64,000 bases of DNA from Bradyrhizobium sp. WBAH42 (GTDB taxonomy: Bacteria; Pseudomonadota; Alphaproteobacteria; Rhizobiales; Xanthobacteraceae). Made by a program: the position numbers and the translations under genes. The stretch spans positions 2,675,001 through 2,739,000 of the forward strand of contig NZ_CP036533.1 of NCBI RefSeq assembly GCF_024585265.1, in the 5' to 3' direction. A model generated the notes under the pieces. The model was not told the origin of the DNA. It was given only the letters and a program-made list of their open reading frames with translations, and did not search any database. Of the stretch, positions 36,271 through 45,356 are shown piece by piece; position 1 is the first letter of the stretch; every line of letters starts with the position of its first letter.

Positions 36271-37383
36271 TCAGTCCCTCAGCGGCAATTTGGGGATCGC
36301 GCCGAAGAGTGCAGCTGCGCTCTTCTGGTTCCGCGTTCCCGTCTTGGCGAGGACGGCCTTGACCTGCGTGCGGATGGTTTCGCGGCTGAGTCCGTGATGC
36401 GCGGCGATGTCGCCGATCGTCTGTCCTTGCGCAATTCCGCGCGCAACGCGCGCTTCGCTCGGGGTGAGATCGAACAGGCCACGAATGAGGGCGAGGCTCG
36501 GTGCTTGCGAGGCGGCGACCGGTGTCGCGATGAGAAGGCCAACCGCCCCATCGAAGAGATCGCGGGCTTCGCCCGGCATCGCAACGAGATGAAGGACCAC
36601 CCGATCGAGATCGCTGGTGCGACGCGCGGCGAAGGAGCATACGGCCTTGTCCGGCGCATCGAGTTGAGCAAGGCCGGAGCGCAGCAGGGTGTCGGCCGCG
36701 CGGTCCCTGATGGCGATCCGGTCCTTCGGCAGCCATTGCAGAACATCCGTCATGGCTTCGATCAAGGCGTTGGCGGCCAGAACCCGCCCGGAGCGCGTGA
36801 TCGCGAGGGCCGGTAGGCCGACCAGCGACAACGCCTCGGTTGCCGCCCGCATCCGGGTGAGGCGCCAGCGCGTCGACAGCAAAGCCGCCCGCGCGAGATG
36901 GGGGCGAAAGCGGTCGAGAAAATCGAGGTCCTGCCGCGAAAAGGCGGGCCGGCCGGCCAGTCTTTCCATGTGGAAGACGATGATCTCACCGGACGGGCTG
37001 CGGACCGCCGTCGCGCAAGCATGCTCGAAGCCCCACTTCTTGTTCCATTCCACCCGATATGGATCGCGGTCCCATTCTTCCGGCGAAAACACCTCCTGCT
37101 CGCCGACGAAGCCGGGATGATCAAGCGCCAGGAGTCTCGGCGTCGTCTCCGTCCGGCTGGAGAGGTCGCTACGCAGGAACGCCGAGAAGGCCTCGCGGAT
37201 CGACGGCGACGTCACGACACCATTCCAAACACCGGACCACTGATCGGAGTCCGTGGTGATCATGACCATGCCATGCGCGCCCGCGGCATGTGCGATTTGC
37301 TCCAGGACATCAGGCCAGAGCTCCGGAACGGTCGCTGCCTCGTGGATGCGGTCCACGATCTGCTCGAAATCGATGCCCGTCAT
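36271..37383 (-). CDS. LuxR-type HTH regulator with long N-terminal sensor region
   Basis: A 370-residue regulator. The C-terminal HTH at about 300-360 reads 'LTPSEARVARGIAQGQTIGD' and 'IAAHHGLSRETIRTQVKAVL', a LuxR-type helix set. The 290-residue N-terminal part has 'HACATAVRSPSGEIIVFHME' and 'RPAFSRQDLDFLDRFRPHL', as in many rhizobial stand-alone regulators. Ligand and targets are unknown. It is a single gene; the region upstream is long and empty. Confidence 0.85.
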   Translation of the reverse strand: MTGIDFEQIVDRIHEAATVPELWPDVLEQIAHAAGAHGMVMITTDSDQWSGVWNGVVTSPSIREAFSAFLRSDLSSRTETTPRLLALDHPGFVGEQEVFSPEEWDRDPYRVEWNKKWGFEHACATAVRSPSGEIIVFHMERLAGRPAFSRQDLDFLDRFRPHLARAALLSTRWRLTRMRAATEALSLVGLPALAITRSGRVLAANALIEAMTDVLQWLPKDRIAIRDRAADTLLRSGLAQLDAPDKAVCSFAARRTSDLDRVVLHLVAMPGEARDLFDGAVGLLIATPVAASQAPSLALIRGLFDLTPSEARVARGIAQGQTIGDIAAHHGLSRETIRTQVKAVLAKTGTRNQKSAAALFGAIPKLPLRD

Positions 37384-37722
37384 TGCTGCGCTGGACCCAT
37401 CAGATTCGACCGATCTTTCAGACGCACGGCGTGCATCTTTGCAGGAGCGTTCGTGCTTCGCTCGTCCAAGGCCCTTGATACCAACCCGCTTCAGCGGAAC
37501 TCAATTGCTACTATTTCCCGGGTGGGCACCAATAGACGCCTAGCAGAAATCATGTTCATATTTCAACTATTTGAGAGATATTGCGTTATCCCAGCGTCGC
37601 GCGATCTCAGGACCTGGAGGCCCGGGTGATCCGGGCTCCAGCGGGCCGTTGGCGGGGCGTTTCGTGTCTGCTCCGCCGAATTGGGACAGAGTGTCCCAGG
37701 GTCACATCCGAGGAGCAACAAC
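37384..37722. other. Intergenic region upstream of two small genes
   Basis: About 340 bases with no gene I can support. An imperfect hairpin CTGGAGGCCCGG / CCGGGCTCCAG lies at about 37614-37641. The stretch around 37545-37590 is relatively AT-rich (CATGTTCATATTTCAACT) and is the best place for a promoter. Confidence 0.45.
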
Positions 37723-37899
37723 ATGACCCTACTTGCTGAGCTGGTTACCGCCGGGACCGACCGGCATGTCTTCGCGGTCATGACCAACACGATGCCGCCC
37801 CGAGATCCTGATGACGACGAAGAGGATGAGGACGAGCAAGACGATGAAGAAAGCCAAACCGGCGAACCGGCGGTCGTGCGCGAGCCGGACGAGGACTAG
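37723..37899 (+). CDS. Small very acidic protein
   Basis: A 58-residue protein starting 'MTLLAELVTAGTDRHVFAVM', then an extremely acidic tract at residues 26-40 ('PDDDEEDEDEQDDEE' and flanks). It ends 'PAVVREPDED'. GAGGAGCAACAAC precedes the ATG, which supports the start; an internal ATG at 37780 would leave only the acidic part. No family is recognised with confidence. The acidic tract could bind cations or mimic nucleic acid. Confidence 0.6.
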   Translation: MTLLAELVTAGTDRHVFAVMTNTMPPRDPDDDEEDEDEQDDEESQTGEPAVVREPDED

Positions 37900-38072
37900 G
37901 CAGGACGCTTGGACATAGTCTGAGCTTCGGTGAGCGCGATCTCCAGCCTGCGTGCAGCGCGCTGGTCCGCCCGGCGGCTTTCAAGGTCGGTCTGATTCCG
38001 CGGGCAGACGTTGAATGGGCCACGGTTCTCGGCGCCGCAACCTATCGGCGTTCGCGGGTAGAGGAGGTGAGC

Positions 38073-38300
38073 ATGACTCTCATATTGCTTGGAGTGCTCC
38101 TTGTTTTCGGAGGCGTGTTCCAAATGGCGTATCAGCCCATTTGGCGAGGCCGGTTCAGCGGTGGGAAGTGGCTTCGCTCCGGGAGTGATACGCTGGAGCC
38201 TGAAAGGCCCGGTAGCGGCTTCGGCGTCAAATCGAACTGGCCTGGACTTGTGATGGTCGCGCTTGGCGGCGTTTTCTTGCTGGCCGGAGCTGCCATCTGA
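38073..38300 (+). CDS. Small two-helix membrane protein
   Basis: A 75-residue protein with a membrane helix at residues 3-20 ('MTLILLGVLLVFGGVFQMAY' region), a basic loop ('IWRGRFSGGKWLRSG') and a second helix near the C-terminus ('GLVMVALGGVFLLAGAAI'). Strong ribosome site GAGGAGG at 38061-38067. Function unknown. Confidence 0.72.
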   Translation: MTLILLGVLLVFGGVFQMAYQPIWRGRFSGGKWLRSGSDTLEPERPGSGFGVKSNWPGLVMVALGGVFLLAGAAI

Positions 38301-38476
38301 GTTGAAAGCAGACAAGGATACACGATGGCCGAACCCGTCGAGCTGGGCCAGGCCCTGACGGGAGCGTACCGACGTTCGTGGACACCGATTTGCGTTGATG
38401 CAAGGGTGCGTATATCCGCCGCTTGGACCTGCGCCAAATATTGCTTACGCTCGGTTGGGAGCATCGGGGATTGGCG

Positions 38477-39484
38477 ATGCAGCGACGGCAGTTCATCACG
38501 CTTGTGAGCGGTGCGGCAGCCGCCTGGCCGCTCGCGGGGCGAGCACAGCAGGCGCGGCGGCAACACCGCATTGCGTTGGTTCATTCGGGTATCCCTGCTG
38601 ATCAGCTTACCGAGACTGCTGGCCCCTTCTGGGTGCGGCGGTTTTATCAAACGTTGCGTAAGCTCGGTTATGCCGAAGGCAGCAATATCGTCGTCCAGCG
38701 TTATTCAGCCGAGGGGCGCTCCCAGCACTTTACGTCTCTCGCCGCTGCCGTCGTTGGCAGCGATCCGCGAGTGATCGTTGTAAATCTTAACGAGCTGATC
38801 GAAGCGTTCGCCGCGGCCACGACAACGATACCGATTGTCGCGATCATGGGAGACCCGATCGCGACAGGATTGGTTGCAAACCTCGCGCATCCCGGAGGCA
38901 ACCTGACGGGTGTCAGCATCGATGCAGGTTACGAAATCGTCGCGAAGCGCCTGCAAATCCTGAAGGAGGCGATGCCCTCGGCCGCTAAGGTCGCTTACCT
39001 GACATCGTCGCGTACCTTGATGGATACTCCCCTGGGATTGTCGCTTCAGAAGGCAGGGCAGGCCCTGGGCATCGTGCTGAGCTGGAATTTCCTTCCAGAG
39101 GTGAACGATGAGCAACTCCGACGGACCTTTGCCGAGTTGACGTCACAGCGGTTCGACGCTGCCATGGTTGACGCGAGCGGCAGCTTTTTGGCACGACGCG
39201 CCTCGATCACCGAGCTAGCCGGGAAACTTCATCTTCCGATCATCTATCCCTTCCGCGACTATGCGGATTCGGGTGGGCTGATCAGCTATGCGCCGGATCT
39301 CGGTGAGCTTGCCGAACGACTTGCCGTTGATGTCCACCAGGTTCTCAACGGGACCAGGCCGGGCGATATCCCAATCTACCGGCCCAGCAAATTCCACCTG
39401 GTGATCAACCTGAAGGCCGCCAGCGCCCTGAGCCTCGAAATGCCTCCGACGCTGCTTGCGCGTGCCGACGAGGTCATCGAATGA
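38477..39484 (+). CDS. ABC-type substrate-binding protein (PF04392 type)
   Basis: A 335-residue protein with a Tat-like leader ('MQRRQFITLVSGAAAAWPLA'), a cleavage-like 'AGRAQQ', then two alpha/beta lobes ('IPIVAIMGDPIATGLVANLA', 'HPGGNLTGVSIDA'). This family has many paralogues in Bradyrhizobium and is often found without permease genes, as here. The substrate is unknown. The start at 38477 gives the signal; a longer frame from 38423 does not. Confidence 0.82.
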   Translation: MQRRQFITLVSGAAAAWPLAGRAQQARRQHRIALVHSGIPADQLTETAGPFWVRRFYQTLRKLGYAEGSNIVVQRYSAEGRSQHFTSLAAAVVGSDPRVIVVNLNELIEAFAAATTTIPIVAIMGDPIATGLVANLAHPGGNLTGVSIDAGYEIVAKRLQILKEAMPSAAKVAYLTSSRTLMDTPLGLSLQKAGQALGIVLSWNFLPEVNDEQLRRTFAELTSQRFDAAMVDASGSFLARRASITELAGKLHLPIIYPFRDYADSGGLISYAPDLGELAERLAVDVHQVLNGTRPGDIPIYRPSKFHLVINLKAASALSLEMPPTLLARADEVIE

Positions 39485-39713
39485 GGAAGCCATTTGCTGC
39501 GGTGCAAGGGGTTGAAAACGGCCCTTAACGAAAGTCCGCCTATGCATCTTCAGCATCCGCCGTTGTGGGCAATGCGGACCTCGCTGTCTCGCCCGCGCGT
39601 GCTTTGGTCGTGAAGGTACGCCCCCCGAGGCCGCCCGTCCCAATCGCTGGGGACAGACGGCGGCTCGCGAAGGCGCTAGCCTTGGCATCAAGGAGACGAC
39701 AAGGGAGCGAAGC

Positions 39714-40880
39714 TTGAGCACCGCGCCGCGCATCGACATCGACCCGGCCGCCTTCTGGGCCGATCCCTATCCGATGCTCGCCCGGATGCGGAAGGAGGCG
39801 CCGATCGCATTCGTGCCGCAGCTCGGCTCGACGCTGCTGGCGAGCCGCGACGACATCTCGATCTCCGAGAAGCAGATCGACGTGTTCTCCTCCCACCAGC
39901 CCGCCGGCCTGATGAACCGGCTGATGGGCCACAACATGATGCGCAAGGACGGCGAGGCGCATCTCGTCGAGCGTCGCGCGATGTTTCCGACAGTCTCGCC
40001 GAAGACGGTGAAGGCACATTGGGCCGCCCAGTTCCAGGACCATGCGGATCGCATCATCGCTTCGCTCGAACCGGGACGGATCGATCTCATGCGCGACTTC
40101 GCGCTGCCGTTCTCCGGCGAATGCCTGAAGTCGATCACCGGCCTCACCAATATCGGCTTTCAGGACATGGACGCGTGGTCGCAAGGCATGATCGAGGGCA
40201 TCGCCAATTATGCCGGCGACCCTGAGGTCGAGGCGCGCTGCCATGCGGCGACCGCGGGCATCGACGCCGCGATCGACGATATCCTGCCGGTGATGCGCAA
40301 GAACCCGGACCAGAGCATTCTCGGCGTGCTCCTTAGCTCGGGCATGCCGATGGAGAGCGTGCGCGCGAATGTAAAACTCGCGATATCAGGCGGCCAGAAC
40401 GAGCCGCGCAAGGCGATCGCCGGCACGGTCTGGGCGCTGCTGACCCATCCCGACCAGCTCGATCTGGTCCTGCGCGGCGAGGTGACCTGGCTGCAGGCCT
40501 TCGAGGAATATGCCCGCTGGATCTCGCCGATCGGCATGTCGCCGCGCCGCATCGCCAAGCCCTGGACCATTCGCGACGTCTCGTTCGAGCGCGACGAGCG
40601 CGTGTTCCTGATGTTCGGATCAGCCAACCGCGACGAGAAGCATTTTGACCGCGCCGATCAGTTCGACGTGCGACGCGACACCTCCAAGAGCGTCGCCTTC
40701 GGCGCCGGCCCGCATTTCTGCGCCGGCGCCTTCGCCTCGCGCGCCATGATCGCCGACGTCGCGCTGCCGACATTGTTCGCGCGCGCGGGGCGCATCGAGC
40801 TCGCCGAGGACGAGGAGGTGCGGATCGGCGGCTGGGCCTTCCGCGGGCTGCAGAATCTGCCGGTGAGGTGGCGGCATTAG
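39714..40880 (+). CDS. Cytochrome P450 with atypical I-helix
   Basis: A 388-residue P450. The heme loop is 'FGAGPHFCAGAFASR' with Cys336 as thiolate ligand, and the ExxR motif is 'EYARW'. The I-helix, usually (A/G)GxxT, reads 'SGGQNEPRKAIAG' with Glu230-Pro231 where an acid-threonine pair is normal. It starts at TTG 39714 behind GGGAGCGAAGC. Oxygen activation may therefore differ from standard bacterial P450s. Substrate unknown. No ferredoxin or reductase gene lies next to it. Confidence 0.88.
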   Translation: MSTAPRIDIDPAAFWADPYPMLARMRKEAPIAFVPQLGSTLLASRDDISISEKQIDVFSSHQPAGLMNRLMGHNMMRKDGEAHLVERRAMFPTVSPKTVKAHWAAQFQDHADRIIASLEPGRIDLMRDFALPFSGECLKSITGLTNIGFQDMDAWSQGMIEGIANYAGDPEVEARCHAATAGIDAAIDDILPVMRKNPDQSILGVLLSSGMPMESVRANVKLAISGGQNEPRKAIAGTVWALLTHPDQLDLVLRGEVTWLQAFEEYARWISPIGMSPRRIAKPWTIRDVSFERDERVFLMFGSANRDEKHFDRADQFDVRRDTSKSVAFGAGPHFCAGAFASRAMIADVALPTLFARAGRIELAEDEEVRIGGWAFRGLQNLPVRWRH

Positions 40881-40920
40881 GCCGGTCGTGCTTGGGGCAC
40901 GTGGCGCGTCACACGTTCGG

Positions 40921-41023
40921 TGTCATCGCCCGGCTTGACCGGGCGATCCAGTACTCCGAGACAGTTGTGGTTGAATCGATGGGCCACGGCGTACTGGATT
41001 CCCCGCCTTCGCGGGGAATGACA
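40921..41023. repeat. Palindromic intergenic repeat, family D (copy 2)
   Basis: TGTCATCGCCCGGCTTGACC begins the element and GCGGGGAATGACA ends it. CGCCCGG and CCGGGCG pair inside. Compared with the copy at 3276 the two modules are inverted and swapped. Confidence 0.75.
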
Positions 41024-41401
41024 GTGGGAGAGGGGGCTTCACACCTCAGCCCTTGATCCGCGATCATGCCATTCTGCTCCTGTTTTGCCCGACGAGTCAA
41101 ACGTGCTTCGGATAATACGTAAGTCATTGTTTTCGCGCGCCCCGGCTACTGTGCATGGGGTTGTTTTGCGACTTTTTGTGTTCCGTTCGTCTGGCCTGGA
41201 CAAAATCCGTGCAGCTCTCACATTCGCGTGCAGAAAAATTCCATCCTCATTCGCCTCGCCGCTTGAAAGATTGATCACGCGCGCAGCATGAACCGCAGTG
41301 CTCGCATCGCTATTTTCCCGGACGTCTCGACACTTCTGACGGCCCGCACCATCATTCCGTAAACGTGAATGATGACGGCCGCCCGCGGCCCGGAGTGTGG
41401 A
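41024..41401. other. Intergenic region upstream of ssuA
   Basis: About 380 bases with no gene I can support apart from a short operator-like palindrome near its end. This holds the promoter of the ssu operon. Confidence 0.5.
41350..41374. promoter_or_regulatory. Operator-like palindrome before ssuA
   Basis: CATCATTC (41350-41357) and GAATGATG (41367-41374) form an 8-base inverted repeat around a nine-base centre, 28 bases upstream of the ssuA ATG. It could be bound by a sulfur-status regulator or be a weak hairpin in the leader. No known consensus is claimed. Confidence 0.4.
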
Positions 41402-42352
41402 ATGCAGCGTCGAGACTTTCTGAAGCTATCGGCTGGAACGGCGGCCGCCGCTGCGTTCGCATCACCCGCGATCGCGCAAGGCGCGGTGAAGGAAATTCGT
41501 ATCGGCTATCAGAAGACCGGCGTGCTGGTCATCACGCGCCAGCAGGCCGCCCTGGAAAAACATTTCACGTCGCAAGGCATCGAGGTGAAATGGATCGAGT
41601 TCTCCTCGGGGCCGCCGATGATGGAGGCGATGAACGTCGGCAGCGTCGATTTCGGCGCGGTCGGGGATTCCCCGCCGGTGTTTGCCCAGGCCGCGGGCGC
41701 GGCGATCGTCTACGCCGCCGGCCAGCCCATCACCAACGGCCAGGGCATCCTGGTGCCCAAGGATTCGCCGATCCGCGACATCGCCGACCTCAAGGGCAAG
41801 CGCATCGGCTTCACCAAGGGCTCCAGCGCTCACAACGTCGTGGTGCAGACGCTGGAGAAGGCGGGCCTCACCTACGCCGACATCACGCCGGTCTACCTGA
41901 CGCCGCCCGACGCCGGGCCCGCCTTCGCCAATGGCAGCATCGAGGCCTGGGCGATCTGGGATCCGTATTTCGCGATCGGCGAGACCAGGCAGAACGGCCG
42001 CATCCTGATCAATGCGCGCGAGGTCACCAAGACCAATTCCTTCTTCATCGCCAACCGCGAGTTCGCGAAGAACCACGGTGCCATCTTGCAGCAGATCGTC
42101 GAGGTCACAGCTGCGGCCGGAAAATGGGCCGAGCAGCATCGCGACGAGGTCGCCAGATCGCTCGCCGCGATCACCGGCGTTCCCTTGGATATCCAGACCG
42201 TCGCCGCCAACCGCGCAAACTTCGTGATCGGTCCGGTCACCGACGAGATCGTCGCGACCCAGCAGGGCGTCGCCGACCGCTTCTACAAGCTCGGCCTGAT
42301 CCCGAAGCCGATTCATATCCGCGACATCGTCTGGCGCAACCCGGCAGCCTGA
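41402..42352 (+). CDS. ssuA: Aliphatic sulfonate ABC transporter binding protein
   Basis: A 316-residue periplasmic protein. A Tat-like leader ('MQRRDFLKLSAGTAAAAAFA') is followed by the SsuA/TauA pattern 'IRIGYQKTGVLVITRQQAAL', 'FSSGPPMMEAMNVGSVDFGA' and 'AWAIWDPYFAIGETRQNGRI'. It delivers alkanesulfonates to SsuBC. The start at 41402 has GGAGTGTGG upstream; the frame can be read from 41369 but that lacks a leader. First gene of the ssu operon. Confidence 0.93.
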   Translation: MQRRDFLKLSAGTAAAAAFASPAIAQGAVKEIRIGYQKTGVLVITRQQAALEKHFTSQGIEVKWIEFSSGPPMMEAMNVGSVDFGAVGDSPPVFAQAAGAAIVYAAGQPITNGQGILVPKDSPIRDIADLKGKRIGFTKGSSAHNVVVQTLEKAGLTYADITPVYLTPPDAGPAFANGSIEAWAIWDPYFAIGETRQNGRILINAREVTKTNSFFIANREFAKNHGAILQQIVEVTAAAGKWAEQHRDEVARSLAAITGVPLDIQTVAANRANFVIGPVTDEIVATQQGVADRFYKLGLIPKPIHIRDIVWRNPAA

Positions 42353-42390
42353 CCGTGCCGACAACTCTTCCCATTTCCAAGGGTCTGAAC

Positions 42391-42477
42391 ATGAGGCGTA
42401 TCGTTCAACGCATGATCGCAGCCATCGTGCTCTCGGTCGGCATCGTCGCCGCCGCTGTCGGCACGACTTACGGCTAG
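42391..42477 (+). CDS. 28-residue small ORF between ssuA and ssuD
   Basis: A 28-residue frame (begins '[18 protein letters not shown]', ends 'VGTTYG'). It is basic at the N-terminus, then has one hydrophobic helix, with AAGGGTCTGAAC ahead of the ATG. It is preceded by 38 bases after ssuA and followed 10 bases later by ssuD. This is the layout of a real small membrane peptide or a leader peptide that couples translation of the two genes. Conservation is not tested. Confidence 0.5.
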   Translation: MRRIVQRMIAAIVLSVGIVAAAVGTTYG

Positions 42478-42487
42478 GGGCACATCG

Positions 42488-43651
42488 ATGAGCCAATCCA
42501 ACGCCAACATCCTCTGGTTCCTGCCGACCCATGGTGACGGCCGCTATCTCGGCACCGGCATCGGCGGCCGCGAGGTCAACTTCAACTATCTGCGCCAGAT
42601 CGCGCAGGCCGCCGATCAGCTCGGCTATTTCGGCGTGCTGTTGCCGACCGGGCGGTCCTGCGAGGATTCCTGGATCGTCGCTTCCTCAGTCGCGCCGTTC
42701 ACCGAGCGGCTGCGCTATCTCGTCGCCGTTCGTCCCGGCCTGCAATCGCCGAGCGTTGCCGCGCGCATGACCGCGACACTCGATCGCATCTCGAACGGCC
42801 GGCTGCTCGTCAACGTCGTCACCGGCGGCGATCCCGTCGAGAACAAGGGCGACGGCATCTTCCTCGCTCACGACGAGCGCTACGAGGTCACCCGCGAGTT
42901 CCTCAACGTCTACAGCGACCTGCTCGCCGGCAAGACGGTGGACGTCGAGGGCAAGCACATCCATATCGAGGGCGGCAAGCTGCTGTTCCCGCCCGTGCAG
43001 TCGCCGCGCCCGCCGCTCTATTTCGGCGGCTCCTCCGATGCCGGCATCGACGTCGCCGTCGATACCGTCGACAAATATCTCACCTGGGGCGAGCCGCCGG
43101 CGCTCGTTGCCGAGAAGATCGCCAAGGTGAGCGAGGTCGCGAGCGCGCGCGGCCGAAAACTCTCCTTCGGCATCCGTCTTCATGTCATCGTCCGCGAGAC
43201 CAATGAAGAAGCCTGGCGCGCCGCGAACGAGCTGATCAAGCATGTAAGCGACGACACCATCGCGCTGGCGCAGAAGAACTTTGCCCGCATGGACTCGGTC
43301 GGCCAGCAACGCATGGCGCAACTCCATGGCGGCAAGCGCGACAAGCTCGAGATCGCCCCGAACCTGTGGGCCGGCGTGGGCCTCGTCCGCGGCGGCGCCG
43401 GCACCGCGCTGGTCGGCGACGCGCAGACGGTGGCGGCCCGCATCAAGGAGTATCAGGACATCGGCATCGATACCTTCATCATGTCGGGCTACCCGCATCT
43501 GGAGGAAGCCTACCGCTTCGCCGAGCTGGTGTTCCCGCTGCTCGCGCTGGAGCAATCTTCCAACGTGACGAAGCTGCACTTCAACGGCGGTCCGTTCGGC
43601 GAGACGGTCGGCAGCGATTTCCGTCCGCAGCACCGGGTGTCGCAATCATGA
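42488..43651 (+). CDS. ssuD: FMNH2-dependent alkanesulfonate monooxygenase
   Basis: A 387-residue luciferase-like enzyme. '[15 protein letters not shown]' at the start, '[19 protein letters not shown]', '[19 protein letters not shown]' and '[20 protein letters not shown]' are SsuD blocks; the last holds the conserved flexible lid region. It oxidises C-S bonds to release sulfite. The stop codon overlaps the ssuC ATG by four bases. Confidence 0.96.
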   Translation: MSQSNANILWFLPTHGDGRYLGTGIGGREVNFNYLRQIAQAADQLGYFGVLLPTGRSCEDSWIVASSVAPFTERLRYLVAVRPGLQSPSVAARMTATLDRISNGRLLVNVVTGGDPVENKGDGIFLAHDERYEVTREFLNVYSDLLAGKTVDVEGKHIHIEGGKLLFPPVQSPRPPLYFGGSSDAGIDVAVDTVDKYLTWGEPPALVAEKIAKVSEVASARGRKLSFGIRLHVIVRETNEEAWRAANELIKHVSDDTIALAQKNFARMDSVGQQRMAQLHGGKRDKLEIAPNLWAGVGLVRGGAGTALVGDAQTVAARIKEYQDIGIDTFIMSGYPHLEEAYRFAELVFPLLALEQSSNVTKLHFNGGPFGETVGSDFRPQHRVSQS

Positions 43652-44454
43652 GCCTGATCGACAGCATTTCGCTTCCGCGCAGCATCCGCCTGCCGCGGGC
43701 CGACGGCCTGATCCAGTGGATCGTGCCGCTCGCCATCATCGCGATCTGGCAGGTCGCGAGCGTGACCGGCTTCGTGCCGACGCGGGTGCTGCCGGCGCCC
43801 AGCGACGTCGTGCTCTCCGGCTGGAAGCTGCTGCTCTCCGGCGAGCTCGTCCGCAACATCTGGGTGTCGTTCTGGCGCGCCTCGATCGGCTTCTTGATCG
43901 GCGGCAGCATCGGCTTCGCCTTCGGCCTCGCCAACGGCCTGTCGCAGCTCTCGGCCAAGCTCACCGACACCACGCTGCAGATGGTGCGCAACGTGCCGCA
44001 TCTGGCGCTGATCCCGCTGGTCATCCTCTGGTTCGGCATTGACGAGAGCGCAAAGCTCTTCCTGGTGGCGCTGGGCGTGTTCTTCCCGATCTACCTCAAC
44101 ACGCTGCACGGCATCCGCACCGTCGATCCGCAGCTGATCGAGATGGGCCGCATCTATGGCATGACCGACGGCGAACTGTTCCGCCGCGTCATCTTCCCGG
44201 GCGCGCTGCCCTCGATCTTCGTCGGCATCCGCTTCGCGCTCGGCATCATGTGGCTGACCCTGATCGTCGCCGAGACCATCGCGGCCTCCTCGGGCCTCGG
44301 CTACATGGCGATGCAGGCACGCGAGTTCATGCTGATCGATGTCGTCGTGCTCTCGATCCTGATCTATGCCCTGCTCGGCAAGCTCGCCGACAGCGCCTCC
44401 CGCGTGCTGGAGCGCCTGACGCTCTCCTGGCACCCCGCCTTCCAGAAACGTTGA
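43648..44454 (+). CDS. ssuC: Aliphatic sulfonate ABC permease
   Basis: A 268-residue inner membrane protein with about six helices; the first lies near residues 27-45. The coupling motif is '[20 protein letters not shown]' followed by '[13 protein letters not shown]'. It forms the pore for SsuA-bound sulfonates. It starts in the last bases of ssuD and ends 20 bp before ssuB. Confidence 0.94.
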   Translation: MSLIDSISLPRSIRLPRADGLIQWIVPLAIIAIWQVASVTGFVPTRVLPAPSDVVLSGWKLLLSGELVRNIWVSFWRASIGFLIGGSIGFAFGLANGLSQLSAKLTDTTLQMVRNVPHLALIPLVILWFGIDESAKLFLVALGVFFPIYLNTLHGIRTVDPQLIEMGRIYGMTDGELFRRVIFPGALPSIFVGIRFALGIMWLTLIVAETIAASSGLGYMAMQAREFMLIDVVVLSILIYALLGKLADSASRVLERLTLSWHPAFQKR

Positions 44455-44474
44455 GCGAAAATACTGGGAATCAC

Positions 44475-45323
44475 ATGCAGACAGCGCTTCGTACCTCTCT
44501 TCCCGAGACCGAGCTCGCCAGCCGCGCCAATTTCGCGCCTCACGCCCGCGTGGCGCGCGAGGAGCGGCAAGAAGAACGCCGAGTTCAGGCCAGCGGCCTG
44601 CCGCTCAGCATCCGCGGCCTGCGCAAATCGTTCGGTGACAACGAGGTGCTGCGCGGCATCGACCTTCACATTCCCGCCGGCCAGTTCGTCGCCATCGTCG
44701 GCAAGAGCGGCTGCGGCAAGAGCACGCTGCTGCGCCTGATCGCCGGGCTGGAGAAGATCGACGCCGGCAGCATCAGCTTCGGTCAGGATATTCAGCCCGA
44801 GGACATCCGCGTGATGTTCCAGGAGCCGCGGCTGCTGCCCTGGGCCCGTGTGCTCGCCAATGTCGAGGTCGGCCTCGGCCGCGATCGCGCCTCAACCGAT
44901 GCGCATGCGCGCGCCGAGAAGGCGTTGATCGAGGTCGGCCTCGCCGACAAGCGCGACCAATGGCCCTCGGTGCTCTCAGGCGGCCAGAAGCAGCGCGTCG
45001 CGCTCGGCCGCGCGCTGGTCTCCCGGCCGCGCGTGCTCGCGTTCGACGAGCCGCTCGGCGCGCTGGATGCGCTGACCCGCATCTCGATGCAGCGCCTGTT
45101 GGAACGGGTCTGGCGCGACCAGGGCTTCACCGCGATCCTGGTGACCCACGACGTTGCCGAGGCGGTCGCGCTGGCCGACCGCGTGCTGGTCATCGAGGAG
45201 GGCCGCATCGCCCACGACGTCACGGTTAACGCCGCCCGGCCGCGCCAGCGCGGCTCGGCCGAGCTGGCAGGCCTCGAAGGCTCGATCCTGAGCCACCTGT
45301 TGTCGGCGGACGATCGTACCTAG
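44475..45323 (+). CDS. ssuB: Aliphatic sulfonate ABC ATPase
   Basis: A 282-residue ATPase with an extra ~45-residue N-terminal arm. Walker A '[13 protein letters not shown]', Q-loop '[11 protein letters not shown]', signature '[15 protein letters not shown]', Walker B '[12 protein letters not shown]' and H-loop '[10 protein letters not shown]' are all present. It powers SsuAC. GGGAATCAC precedes the ATG. The arm is longer than in many SsuB proteins and is rich in Arg and Glu. Confidence 0.95.
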   Translation: MQTALRTSLPETELASRANFAPHARVAREERQEERRVQASGLPLSIRGLRKSFGDNEVLRGIDLHIPAGQFVAIVGKSGCGKSTLLRLIAGLEKIDAGSISFGQDIQPEDIRVMFQEPRLLPWARVLANVEVGLGRDRASTDAHARAEKALIEVGLADKRDQWPSVLSGGQKQRVALGRALVSRPRVLAFDEPLGALDALTRISMQRLLERVWRDQGFTAILVTHDVAEAVALADRVLVIEEGRIAHDVTVNAARPRQRGSAELAGLEGSILSHLLSADDRT

Positions 45324-45356
45324 ATAAAGGGAACCCCGCTTTCGGGGAGCAACGCC

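Noticed and set aside
38477..39484. Binding protein as a pseudogene because no permease is near
   Set aside because: The frame is intact with leader and both lobes; orphan members of this family are usual.
41085..41291. 68-codon plus-strand frame before ssuA
   Set aside because: No ribosome site and no recognisable sequence; left as non-coding.
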